From: CAZTAO01 sp964611645
Lineage (GTDB): Bacteria; Armatimonadota; UBA5829
Reading direction: 5' to 3'
Assembly (NCBI GenBank): GCA_964611645.1
Contig: CAZTAO010000003.1
Location: forward strand, 1 to 64,000
Length of the DNA: 64,000 nt
Each line of letters begins with the position of its first letter. Within the stretch, counting starts at the first letter, position 1. The notes below the pieces were generated by a model. It had not been told where the DNA came from and searched no databases. It saw only the letters and a list, made by a program, of their open reading frames with translations. Both the position numbers and the translations under genes were made by a program. Of this stretch, positions 6,893 through 16,700 are shown piece after piece.

Positions 6893-7981
6893 ATGACATC
6901 CAAACAACGCTTCGCCGCGGCTTGCTCGCATACTTCACCGGACCGGGTTCCTATAAACTACCTGGCTAAGCCGGACATCGACGCCAGGGTTCGGGAGTTT
7001 TATGGGGTTACTACCGAGAAGGAGCTTCTGGACGCCCTCGGGTGCGATTTCTACTTTATGTCCTGCCGGGACATCAGCCAGAACGAGACCTGCTTCCCCA
7101 TATATCGAGGGCCTGCTCTGGATATGACCGAGACCGAGCGCACCTGCCCGTTTGGAATCAGGTTCCACCGGAAAGTCGGGGCGGGGAAGTTTGGGGCGGA
7201 TGAGACTATTTGCGGCCCGCTGGAGAATGCCACCACCCCGGAGGAGATTCTGCGGCACCCGTGGCCCAAGGCTGAGTGGTTCGATATGGACCCGCTGGTG
7301 GCGGAGTGCGAGCAGTTTGCGGACAAAGTGATCCTTGGAGGGTTCTGGTCGGGGATATTCGGCGACTGCTACCGGATGCACGGCTACGCCAACTTCCTTC
7401 TGAACATGGCGATGGAGCCGGAGCTCATCAGCACGCTGGTCAACCGCATGACCGACTTCAACCTGGAACTCAACGACCGCGCGTTCACCGCAATGAAGGG
7501 CAAGCTGGATGTGTGGTTCTTCGGCAACGACTTCGGCACCCAGAGCGGGCTGATGTTCAGCGAGAGCATGTGGCTGGAGTATTTCTACCCCAACATCAAG
7601 CGAATGTGCGACCTCGCCCACAGCCACAACCTCAAGGTAATGATGCACTCCTGCGGAGGAATCCGCCCGCTGATAGGCCACCTCATCGAGGCCGGCGTGG
7701 ATATGCTCGACCCCATCCAGACCACCGCCATCGGCATGGACCCGGCTGAGCTGAAGCAGGAGTTCGGCGACAGGCTGGTCTTCCACGGCGCAGTCGACAC
7801 CCAGCATGTCCTCCCATCAAAGACCCCGGAAGAGGTCTACGCCCACGGTGTCCACCTGATAGACACCCTCGGCAAGAGCGGTGGCTACATCTACGCCTCC
7901 TGCAACAGCCTCCAATCAGACACCCCCGTCGAGAATATCGACGCGATGTACCGGGCGGCAAGGGAGCACAAAGTGCCGTAA
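6893..7981 (+). CDS. Uroporphyrinogen decarboxylase-family protein (methyltransferase-like)
   Basis: The 362-residue protein fits the UroD / MtaA-CmuA TIM-barrel family. It starts with the family's KQRFxAACxHxxPDRVP motif and contains MMHSCGGIRPLI (about residues 249-260), with the His and Cys used by cobalamin methyltransferase members for zinc and corrinoid. It ends with the GGYIYASCNSLQSDTP motif near the C-terminus. In oligotrophic and carbohydrate-degrading bacteria this branch is abundant, and its substrates are mostly unknown. True haem-pathway HemE is unlikely because the gene is alone and the substrate-binding N-terminal RQAGR-type motif is absent. It is expressed from its own promoter. 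Confidence 0.85.
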   Translation: MTSKQRFAAACSHTSPDRVPINYLAKPDIDARVREFYGVTTEKELLDALGCDFYFMSCRDISQNETCFPIYRGPALDMTETERTCPFGIRFHRKVGAGKFGADETICGPLENATTPEEILRHPWPKAEWFDMDPLVAECEQFADKVILGGFWSGIFGDCYRMHGYANFLLNMAMEPELISTLVNRMTDFNLELNDRAFTAMKGKLDVWFFGNDFGTQSGLMFSESMWLEYFYPNIKRMCDLAHSHNLKVMMHSCGGIRPLIGHLIEAGVDMLDPIQTTAIGMDPAELKQEFGDRLVFHGAVDTQHVLPSKTPEEVYAHGVHLIDTLGKSGGYIYASCNSLQSDTPVENIDAMYRAAREHKVP

Positions 7982-8443
7982 CCCCCTCTCCCGCGCCCGG
8001 GAGAGGGTTGGGGTGAGGGGCTTCTAGCCTTGGGGTTTGGGTAGTTTTACGTTACTGGCAACGTAACTAAGGCTTGGCTGATAGGTGTTTGCAAGACGCG
8101 CTAGTTACAGCACTTGGCCTTATATTCTTCTGAGTTAGCCCCGTCCGGAATCGTCTGCAATTTGCAGGGTTTGTTGAATATTTGCAATTACGCGCGATTT
8201 TTCGTCAGGAATCTGCCGGATTTGTCAGGGAATTTTCCACCTTAAGGGCTTAAAGTCGGGGGTTGAGGGTTGAGGACGGATGGGGCTGTTCGCGGCTTTC
8301 GGCCAGTGGAAAACCTGAAACCATCTACCGACCGATACGCAGGAGATTGCGGGGGCGGTGGGGAAGGGGTGGGTGAGAAAGCCCCGGCCGCTGGTTGAGC
8401 GGAGTCGAAACCAGCGACCGATCCACGGAGAGCAAAGCCCAAC
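7982..8443. other. Gene-free stretch with hairpins and dispersed repeats
   Basis: Three structures are visible. At 7983-8020, a CCCCTCTCCC...GGGAGAGGG-type inverted repeat, seen again near 61571 and 62260, sits directly behind the UroD-family gene. At 8047-8066, a perfect 7-base dyad (TTACGTT / AACGTAA). At 8390-8412, a copy of the TTGAGCGGAGTCGAAA repeat that also occurs inside the GH5 gene at 43.3 kb. No coding frame is convincing. Confidence 0.6.
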
Positions 8444-10978
8444 ATGCCGTCTGAAGCACATGCCCGTATCAAGATCAACACAAAACTGCAGGAAGCCGGA
8501 TGGCGGTTCTTTGACAACGAGAACGGCCTGGCGAACATCGTTCTCGAAATGGGCGTCAAGGCAAAGAAGAAGGATGTGGACGCCCTCGGCGCAGACTTCG
8601 AGACAACACACGACGGCTACGTCGACTTCCTCCTGCTCGACGACAAAGGCTTCCCCCTCGTGGTCCTTGAGGCAAAGCGGGAGGGCAAAGAGCCGCTAGA
8701 CGGCAAGGAACAGGCCCGAACTTACGCCAAGAGCCTCAATGTCCGCTTCGTGATTCTCTCCAACGGGAACCTGCATTACTTCTGGGACCTCCAGCGTGGA
8801 AGCCCGTATCTGATAACTGACTACCCCACGCCTCAGTCCATCGGCGAGTTCCACAAGTTCAAGCCCAATCCTGCCAAGCTTGTCTCAGAGAAGGTGGAAT
8901 CGGACTACATCGCGCTATCTCAGAATCCGGCGTACGCGGCTGACCCGAGATGGATAGACCCGGCCACCAGGCAGGACTTCATAGAAGAACGCAATCTGTC
9001 ATTCCTGCGGGATTACCAGTTGAAGGCGGTCCATTCTCTCCAGAGCGCAACCAGAGCAGGCAAAGACAGGTATCTGTTCGAGATGGCTACCGGCACAGGC
9101 AAGACCCTTGTTGCTGCCGCCGTGATCAAGCTCTTTCTACGCACCGGAAACGCCCGACGCGTCCTTTTCCTGGTGGACAGACTCGAACTAGAAGACCAAG
9201 CGTTCAAGAGCCTCTGCGGCTGCCTCAAGAACGACTACACATCAGTGATCTACAAAGAGAACAAGACCGATTGGCGCAAAGCCGAGATCGTAATCTCGAC
9301 CGTCCAAAGCCTCGCATTCAACAACAAGTATAAACACAAATTCTCACCCACCGACTTCGACCTGGTGATCTCGGACGAAGCGCATCGGTCTATCAACGGC
9401 AACGCTCGCGCCGTATTCGAGTACTTCGTGGGATACAAGCTCGGGCTGACCGCCACCCCGAAAGACTACCTCAAGCACCTTGACGCCGCTACTGTCAGCG
9501 AAAACGACCCGCGCGAATGGGAACGCAGGCAGTTGCTGGACACCTACAAGACCTTTGGCTGCGACAGCGCCGATCCAACTTTCCGCTATGGGCTGGTCGA
9601 CGGCGCGCGGGACGGCTATCTGGTCAACCCAATTGTTGCAGACGCCAGAACCGAGATCACAACGCAGTTGCTTTCGGACAAGGGCTATGCGGTGGTGACC
9701 AAGAACGAAGACGGGGAAGACGAGGAGAAGGTGTTCCACCACACAGCCTTTGAAAAGAAGTTTTTCTCCGTCAAGACGAACAAGGTATTCTGCAAGACAT
9801 TCCTGGAGAACGCCCTGTGCGATCCGATAACAGGCGAGATCGGGAAGAGCCTGATCTTCTGCGTCAGCCAGAAGCACGCCTCCAAGATCACGCAGATACT
9901 CAACAAGTTTGCCGACGTGCTTTGGCCGGGCAAATACAACTCCGACTTCGCCATCCAAGTGACCTGCAACATTCCGGATGCCCAGCAGTTCACGCGGAAC
10001 TTCAGCAACAACAACCTCAGCGGGACCACTCGCTTCCTTGAGAGTTATCCGTCCTGCAAGACTCGCGTTTGCGTGACAGTTGGAATGATGACCACTGGCT
10101 ATGACTGCCGCGATCTCCTTAACCTATGCCTGATGCGGCCCATATTCTCGCCTACCGACTTCATCCAGATGAAGGGCCGTGGAACGCGCACATTCACGTT
10201 CAAGTATACCGTGAAACAGGCGGGGCAGACTGAAACCAGGACTGAGAAGAAAAGCACATTCAAGCTCTTCGACTTCTTCGCCAACTGCGAGTATTTCGAG
10301 ACGAAATTCAAGTACGACGAAGTGCTCCAGCTTCCTCCTCCCACTGGTGGCTCCAGCGAGGGCGGAGAGGGAGGCGGCGGTGGTGATACAAGCCAAAGCG
10401 CCGGCGACGTAACGGTTGACATCCCAGACCCGCTGAAGGTGTTCACCGAAACCGCCATCGGCTTGCAGGGAATGCTTGTTGACCGCAAGCTCTTTGAGAA
10501 GTTCGAGGAGAAGGTCAAGGCCGACCCGTACATCGCCGAGAAATACGAGCAGGGCGATATTGCCGCCGTCGAGGACTACGTCAAGGACAAGTTCTTCGAC
10601 AAACCGGACGACTTCGTTGACCTGCCCAAACTCCGCAAGGCGCTGAATGTAGACCGGCGAATCTGGCTGCGGGATGTTCTGGACCTCATATTCGGGCGCA
10701 CTACCCGGATCAAGAGCAAGGATGAGCTTCTTGAGGAGGAATACGAGAAGTTCGTGGCAATCTACAAGCCGGAGAGTCGCTACGCCCTGCCGATCAAGAA
10801 CTACCTGAAGGCATATATCACCGACGCGGAGGTCCGGCAGATAGTGGAGTCGAAGGAATACTCGCGCTTCGGGACTAACCCGCGTGTAACACTCGCTGAC
10901 TTCCGCGCTCTCAACGGCTGGCGCGATATAGTCCCGGAGTATGTAAAGGACTACGTGAGCGTCAACACGTTCATGTGA
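8444..10978 (+). CDS. hsdR: Type I restriction enzyme, R subunit (HsdR)
   Basis: The 844-residue protein has the full HsdR order. The N-terminal PD-(D/E)xK nuclease shows DGYVDFLLLDD then VVLEAKREG (residues about 58-84). The SF2 translocase has Walker A MATGTGKT (about 214-221) and a DEAH box (SDEAHRSI, about 309-316), followed by GLTATP and the QMKGRGTRT motif VI. The C-terminal domain should contact the methylase core. The glycine/serine-rich linker near residue 630 is a natural hinge. It is shorter than EcoR124I-type HsdR (about 1000) and closest in layout to EcoEI-type. GGAGAG lies 11 bases before the ATG, and the modification gene follows after 10 bases. Confidence 0.93.
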   Translation: MPSEAHARIKINTKLQEAGWRFFDNENGLANIVLEMGVKAKKKDVDALGADFETTHDGYVDFLLLDDKGFPLVVLEAKREGKEPLDGKEQARTYAKSLNVRFVILSNGNLHYFWDLQRGSPYLITDYPTPQSIGEFHKFKPNPAKLVSEKVESDYIALSQNPAYAADPRWIDPATRQDFIEERNLSFLRDYQLKAVHSLQSATRAGKDRYLFEMATGTGKTLVAAAVIKLFLRTGNARRVLFLVDRLELEDQAFKSLCGCLKNDYTSVIYKENKTDWRKAEIVISTVQSLAFNNKYKHKFSPTDFDLVISDEAHRSINGNARAVFEYFVGYKLGLTATPKDYLKHLDAATVSENDPREWERRQLLDTYKTFGCDSADPTFRYGLVDGARDGYLVNPIVADARTEITTQLLSDKGYAVVTKNEDGEDEEKVFHHTAFEKKFFSVKTNKVFCKTFLENALCDPITGEIGKSLIFCVSQKHASKITQILNKFADVLWPGKYNSDFAIQVTCNIPDAQQFTRNFSNNNLSGTTRFLESYPSCKTRVCVTVGMMTTGYDCRDLLNLCLMRPIFSPTDFIQMKGRGTRTFTFKYTVKQAGQTETRTEKKSTFKLFDFFANCEYFETKFKYDEVLQLPPPTGGSSEGGEGGGGGDTSQSAGDVTVDIPDPLKVFTETAIGLQGMLVDRKLFEKFEEKVKADPYIAEKYEQGDIAAVEDYVKDKFFDKPDDFVDLPKLRKALNVDRRIWLRDVLDLIFGRTTRIKSKDELLEEEYEKFVAIYKPESRYALPIKNYLKAYITDAEVRQIVESKEYSRFGTNPRVTLADFRALNGWRDIVPEYVKDYVSVNTFM

Positions 10979-10988
10979 AAGGCAATAA

Positions 10989-13406
10989 TTGAACGGAGAC
11001 ACCAGACGCAAGATAGACAACGCCCGCGACGTGCTCGTGGGTAAAGTGCCTGACCCCAAATCGCAGGTCGAGCAGATCACCATCGCCCTCACCTATCGGT
11101 TCATGGATTATATGGATCGCCAGTCCGAGGAGATGGGCGGAAACCCACGTTTCTTTATCGGCGAATACGAGAGTTTCGCTTGGTCCAAACTGATGGACGC
11201 TAGCCTTGGTGGACACGACCGCATCAACCTCTACGCCGAAGCAATAGATAAAATGTCCACCAACCCGAACATCGATCAACTGTTCCGGGATGTCTTTAAG
11301 GGTGCGTTTCTGCCCTACCGAAACCCAGAGACACTGTGGCTTTTCCTCAAGGAGATCGACACTTTTCCTCTCGATCACACTGAAGACCTCGGCGATGCGT
11401 ACGAGTACCTGCTGTCAATAATGAGTTCTCAGGGCGAGGCAGGACAGTTCCGCACGCCACGGCACATTATCGATTTCATAGTGAAGGCCGTCGACCCCAA
11501 GAAGGACGAGAACATACTGGACCCAGCATGCGGCACGGCGGGCTTCCTCATCTGCGCTTACCTGCACATACTTGAGCAGAACAAGAAAGACAAGCCGGGT
11601 GACCTGCTCACATCGGATGAGAAAGCCGCGCTCATCAAGCAGTTCCACGGTTATGATATATCCCCGGACATGGTGCGGCTTGCTCTGGTGAACATGTATC
11701 TTCACGGATTCGCGCAGCCCAGCATACACGAGTATGACACTCTCAGCAGCGAGGCCCGTTGGGATGACAAGTTCGATGTCATCATGGCCAATCCGCCGTT
11801 CATGACCCCCAAGGGTGGGATTCGACCCCACAAACGCTTCGCGGTGCAAGCCAACCGCAGCGAACTCCTGTTTGTGGACTACATCGCGGAACACCTGAAC
11901 CCTGCCGGTCGCGCGGGTATAATCGTGCCGGAGGGCATCATATTCCAGTCATCCAATGCCTACAAAGCCCTGCGGAAGATGCTGGTGGAGGACAGATACC
12001 TCTGGGCGGTGGTCTCGCTGCCAGGCGGCGTATTCAATCCGTATGCTGGTGTGAAAACCAGCATTCTGTTGATGGATCGGGAGCTTGCTAAGCGCTCGGA
12101 CGACATTCTCTTTGTGAGTATCGCCAACGACGGTTTCGGCCTTGGCGCACAGCGTAGGCCGATTGAGGCGAACGACCTCCCCGCAGCCCTGGGGATACTG
12201 CGCGAGTATCAGCAATCCCTCAAGAGTGGTCATTCCGAACGCAGTGAGGAATCCGCTGTTTCTCCGCTCGCGCACATAGTCCCCAAATCCAAAGTAGCCG
12301 CCTCCGGCGACTATAACCTGAGTGGCGACAGATACCGCGAGACCCTCACCCTCAAGCATCAGAAATGGCCGATGGTAGAGTTGGGAGAGCTTTGCTCCAT
12401 AAGGACGGGAAAGAAGGACGTGAACAGCGGAAAGATCGACGGCAGGTATCCCTTCTTCACGTGCGCACGCGAGCATACTTTCAGTGATGCGTGGTCATTC
12501 GATTGTGAGGCAATTCTTGTAGCAGGAAATGGGGATGTCGGTGCAGTCCAGTATTATCAAGGGAAGTTTGAAGCCTATCAGAGAACGTATGTACTTTCCG
12601 ACTGGGTGAACGTTAGCGGACGGTATCTGTACTTCTGTCTGGGTGGGCGTCTGAAAGAGACGCTGTCCAACCAGAAACAAGGGAATACGATGCCGTATGT
12701 CAAGTTGGATATGCTTTCGAAGTTTCAGGTGGCCATCCCCCCTCTCGAGATCCAGCAGCAGATCGTGGCGGAGATAGAGGGCTATCAGAAAGTGATAGAC
12801 GGCGCGAAGCAGGTGGTTGACTCCTGGAGGCCCACCATCCCCATCGGCCCCGATTGGCCGGTGGTGCGGCTTGGAGATGTTTGCTCGCTCGGCGGAAGGA
12901 TTACGACCGACGTTGACCTTACACGTCCATATTTCGGTGCAGATAGCATTGAGTCAAACACGGGGACGCTACTGAAGACTGAAACAGCGGGGAGCCAGCG
13001 GGTTAGTGGCCCAGTCTATGAATTCGCCGGCGAACGGCTGCTCTACAGCAAGATTCGTCCCTATCTCAACAAGTTGACGGTTGTTGATCTACGCGGCTAC
13101 TGTAGCTCCGACATGTATCCGCTTCTGCCTGATGGCAGCAGAGTGTACATAACGTACCTCGCTACCTATATGCTTTCGGACACGTTCAGCGAGAGCATTC
13201 GTGACTGCTACCAGCGCGCCAGTATCCCGAAGATCAACCGGTCACAGCTGTTCGAGACTCCAATCGCTATCCCTCCCCTCGCCACGCAGCAACAGATCGT
13301 AGCGGAGATAGAGGAAGAGCGGAAGGCAATCGAGGCAAACAAGAAGCTGATCGAGGCTATGGAGAGGCGAATCAAGGCGAAGATCGCGGAGGTCTGGGGC
13401 GAGTAG
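10989..13406 (+). CDS. Fused type I methylase and specificity subunit (HsdM-HsdS)
   Basis: One 805-residue chain carries both subunits. Residues 1-400 are HsdM: helical N-domain, SAM site DPACGTAGF (about 177-185) and catalytic NPPF (about 266-269) of N6-adenine methylases. From about 455 two specificity half-repeats follow, each a target-recognition domain ending in IPPLEIQQQIVAEIE or IPPLATQQQIVAEIE plus a conserved spacer helix. The two halves differ, so the target should be bipartite and asymmetric. The TTG start at 10989 follows AAAGG from the hsdR end. The linker (around residue 415) contains HSERSEES, a translated dispersed repeat. Fusion is a known but uncommon form. Confidence 0.9.
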   Translation: MNGDTRRKIDNARDVLVGKVPDPKSQVEQITIALTYRFMDYMDRQSEEMGGNPRFFIGEYESFAWSKLMDASLGGHDRINLYAEAIDKMSTNPNIDQLFRDVFKGAFLPYRNPETLWLFLKEIDTFPLDHTEDLGDAYEYLLSIMSSQGEAGQFRTPRHIIDFIVKAVDPKKDENILDPACGTAGFLICAYLHILEQNKKDKPGDLLTSDEKAALIKQFHGYDISPDMVRLALVNMYLHGFAQPSIHEYDTLSSEARWDDKFDVIMANPPFMTPKGGIRPHKRFAVQANRSELLFVDYIAEHLNPAGRAGIIVPEGIIFQSSNAYKALRKMLVEDRYLWAVVSLPGGVFNPYAGVKTSILLMDRELAKRSDDILFVSIANDGFGLGAQRRPIEANDLPAALGILREYQQSLKSGHSERSEESAVSPLAHIVPKSKVAASGDYNLSGDRYRETLTLKHQKWPMVELGELCSIRTGKKDVNSGKIDGRYPFFTCAREHTFSDAWSFDCEAILVAGNGDVGAVQYYQGKFEAYQRTYVLSDWVNVSGRYLYFCLGGRLKETLSNQKQGNTMPYVKLDMLSKFQVAIPPLEIQQQIVAEIEGYQKVIDGAKQVVDSWRPTIPIGPDWPVVRLGDVCSLGGRITTDVDLTRPYFGADSIESNTGTLLKTETAGSQRVSGPVYEFAGERLLYSKIRPYLNKLTVVDLRGYCSSDMYPLLPDGSRVYITYLATYMLSDTFSESIRDCYQRASIPKINRSQLFETPIAIPPLATQQQIVAEIEEERKAIEANKKLIEAMERRIKAKIAEVWGE
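12227..12256. repeat. Dispersed ATTCC..GGAAT repeat inside the hsdM-hsdS fusion
   Basis: GTCATTCCGAACGCAGTGAG followed by GAAT is a short palindrome-bearing repeat common between genes; a relative lies at 19347-19376. Here it is in frame and adds HSERSEES to the inter-domain linker. Confidence 0.7.
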
Positions 13407-13744
13407 CCCTGCGGGGCGGGAATTCTCGTTTCGACTCCGCTCAACGAACGAAGGTCACATCCCCCCCGCCTTCCGCAGCGCGCTTCGCTAGGGTTGCTTG
13501 CGGCCAGCGTCTGCGGAGGCCCCCTTCAAAGGGGGAATTGGGTTGCCCTCCAGGTTCGGAGACCTGGAGGGATGGAGAGTCAGAAAGCCCGTACAGCCTC
13601 ACTCAAAGAAAAGTCCGAATTATTTCCCCAGATTACATAGCCAAAACACCCTATAAGTCGCCTATACTTATGGAGGTGTATTTATCGGGCCGGACAATTG
13701 GCACACTCTGGCGGGGCTGCGCGTTATTGAATCGGAGGTAGATT
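13407..13744. other. Gene-free stretch packed with repeats before the GH2-like gene
   Basis: Contents in order: a TTTCGACTCCGCTCAAC repeat (13430-13447); a GCGCTTCGCTAGGGTTGCTTGCGGCC segment that repeats 6763-6787; and a perfect hairpin at 13546-13571 with 10-base arms CCCTCCAGGT / ACCTGGAGGG, an exact copy of which sits inside the gene at 20.5 kb. An AT-richer stretch (13615-13690) follows and should hold the promoter for the next gene; its boxes are not clear enough to call. GGAGGT precedes the ATG at 13745. Confidence 0.6.
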
Positions 13745-16700
13745 ATGCGAAACTGGGTTCTGCTCTTTGTGGCGATGTCTATTGCATGGTGCGGTGTTCC
13801 GGCTGCCGGGCAGGATGCGCTTTGGAAGACCGTCAGCAGCCTGGACTTCGGCGCGGCTTCTGGTATGCCGGGGTGGGAGCAGGTGCCTTACTATAAGGGG
13901 AAGGTCAGCATCCTTCGACAGGCTCAGGATGATGCGAGTAAGGCTCAGGATGATGGTCGGCTGGTAGTGGAATCGGAATCCGGGGCGGGCAATGAGTGGG
14001 CGGGTAACGCCGTCTATTACACCCCCGGGTTCTCGCTGAAGGGTAACCAGGTGAGGCTGCGGCTTGGGGTTGCGCGGGTGAATGACTGGCGGGACGTGGT
14101 TGTTGCGTTTGCCCCGCTGGGCGCGAGCGTCTATGCCGAACCGGCTTTCTCCATCCACCTCTCCAGCGGCGACAAGGGCGGGATTCACGTGCGGAGGTTG
14201 AAGGGCAGAGAGCCGTATGATGTGCTCCGGGAAGACCTGCCTTTCCGCTTCAACTCAGCCACCGCGATCATCCTGCTGATGGACAGCAAGGGGCTGAAGC
14301 TCACCATGAAGCAGGGCGGGAACAGCAAGGAGTTTTCTTTCGCCGATGCATTCCCCCCGGACAGCCTCATCAAGCCGTGGACGGTGTTTGTGGGCGCATC
14401 CCAGCACGGCAACCCCAGCGAATCGGCCCGGCTGGAGCTTAGCAGCATCCTCCTCGAGACAACCGACCGCAGCGCCCCGTCCGCCGCCGAGATGGAGGGC
14501 AACGGCCCCGGCGAGGACAAGAGCGTGACCTACGTGTCGCTGGAGAAGGTGGCCAACCGCCGGTTCCAGGACGAGAACACCGATGACGGCTCCGACGGTT
14601 TCACCGACCAGGGCGCCAACGACCTCCGCAACATCCCGCGCGGGTTCCAGTTCTTCCGCGGGATACCGTTCCATATAGATGAGCGGCAGGATTTTGTGGG
14701 CAATGCGTTCTCGCCTGGGATGGTGGTGCTGAGAGGCGAGAACACCAAGAACGTCCCGGTTGAGACCGCGCCTATCGCGGTGGGGGCGAAATCAGCTTAT
14801 CTCTACTTCCTGCACGCCACGTCGTGGTCGCAAGCCGACGTACACTGCGCGGACTACATTATCCGGTACGAAGACGGCTCCACCCAGACCATCAAGCTAC
14901 AGTCGGGCATCAATATCGGCGACTGGTGGGAACCCAAGGACCTGCCGGATGCGAAGGTGGCGTGGATAGGCAGCAACCCGGTGAAGGACAACGTCGGCTT
15001 CCACGTGATGCAGTGGAAGAACCCGGAACCGGACAAGAAAGTGGAGAGCATCGTCTTCCGAAGCACCAACGGCCCGGTTACCCCGATGCTCTTCGCGATC
15101 ACGGCGTCCGACCACGAGATCAAGCTGGGCACAAGCCCGCGTCGGTATACATCGTCGGCGTCCGAAATCTGCGAGTACCGCCAAAGGCACGCCACCAGCC
15201 TGAAATATGGGCAAGGGCCCGCAAAGGTGACCGTCCGCCGCAGCCTGCCCATCGACCCCGGAAGCGATGTGAAGCAGGCGAAGATCTCGGTTATCAGGTT
15301 CAATGCTGATACCCCCACCACTATATCATGTATCTTGGGGGGTATATCTAAATCCCTGGAATTGCCGAAGGGGGAACTCAGGGCGGTATTCAGCTTCCAG
15401 GAAGATGACGTCCTGAAATACCTGAATGCCAACAAGACCGACTTCCCCGTGACGGTCGAACTGACCGACCCCAAGGGCATCGGCAAATACATCAGCGAAA
15501 CCAACCCGAACCACCGTTGGATCAAAGGCGGGGAGGACTTCAAGCACGGCACCTATGATGTTGCGGGAGTCTTCATGGTCACGGGCTGGCTGCCGGTCCA
15601 CAAGTTGTCGGGATACATCGAGGACCAGCCGCCGGTTGTGGATGCGCTGCCGGTTGTGCGTGAGAGCGCGTCCCTCAAGCCCGGCAAGTCCCCCAACACA
15701 TGGGTTGGCTCGAAGCTCTGCCTGAACGGCCCGTGGCAGTGGCAGCCGACCAAGGACGCTGCAAGTATCCCGACATCGGGATGGGAAGAAGCCGTGATGC
15801 CCAGGGATGTCGGCTACGAGATCTTTGGCCGCGACAAGTCCGCCACCGCGGCGTGGTTCAAGAAAGACATCGCCATCCCGGCAGAGTGGAAGGGCAAGCG
15901 GGTCGCGATACAATTTCAGATGGTGGCGGACTTCGCCACAGTCTACATCAACGGCAAAAAGGCCGGCTACCACGCGGGTATAGACCCGTTCGAGGTGGAC
16001 CTCACCTCCAACGTATCATTCGGCGCGAACAACACCATCGCAGTTCACGCCGAGAACGTGACCAAGGGGCTGATACCGTTCCGGGTGAGATGGCCGGTGG
16101 GGGAATTGATGGTCGGAAACGGGATCAGCCCCTACAAGGGCAAAGCCTACAGGATGTGGTTCGAGCGCGGGGCGTGGGACCAGAAGCCGGACGAAGTGGA
16201 ACTGCTGCTGGACGGCAAAGACCTCGGCAAGCGGGTGGGTTCGATAGATGAAGTGGTAACCCAGGGCAACGGAGCTTACTTCCGCGAGCAGTTCTGGAAT
16301 GAGTCCACGCTGTATTTCTCCGTGCCCGGCGACCTGCCGCTGGAGGAGGTTCAGAAGCGGCTGGAGATCGGCTGGATCAAGGCCGGTGTGATGAAGCATT
16401 ACAGCTTCGTGGAGCCGTCGCACCACTACCGCGACCGCAGGGGATACCCCACGGGCATTCTGGATGACTCATTCTTGGTGGTCACCGGCAGGAGCTACGT
16501 TGCGGATGTCTTCCCGAAGCCATCGTTTCGGAAGATGCGGCTTGATGTGGATATTGAGGTCAAACTAGACACCAAAAGGCCGCTGGTGGTAAGCGCGGTG
16601 GTCCGGGATGGGACGAAGGTCGCGCTGGATTTAGGCTCAACAAAGATAACCAAGTCCGGCGCGCTGACTCTGGGCAAGAAGTGGGCCAAGCCGAGGCTGT

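Noticed and set aside
15309..15345. ATACCCCC ... GGGGGGTAT inverted repeat in the GH2-like gene
   Set aside because: Arms are short and imperfect and no second copy was found, so it may be chance coding rather than an inserted repeat.
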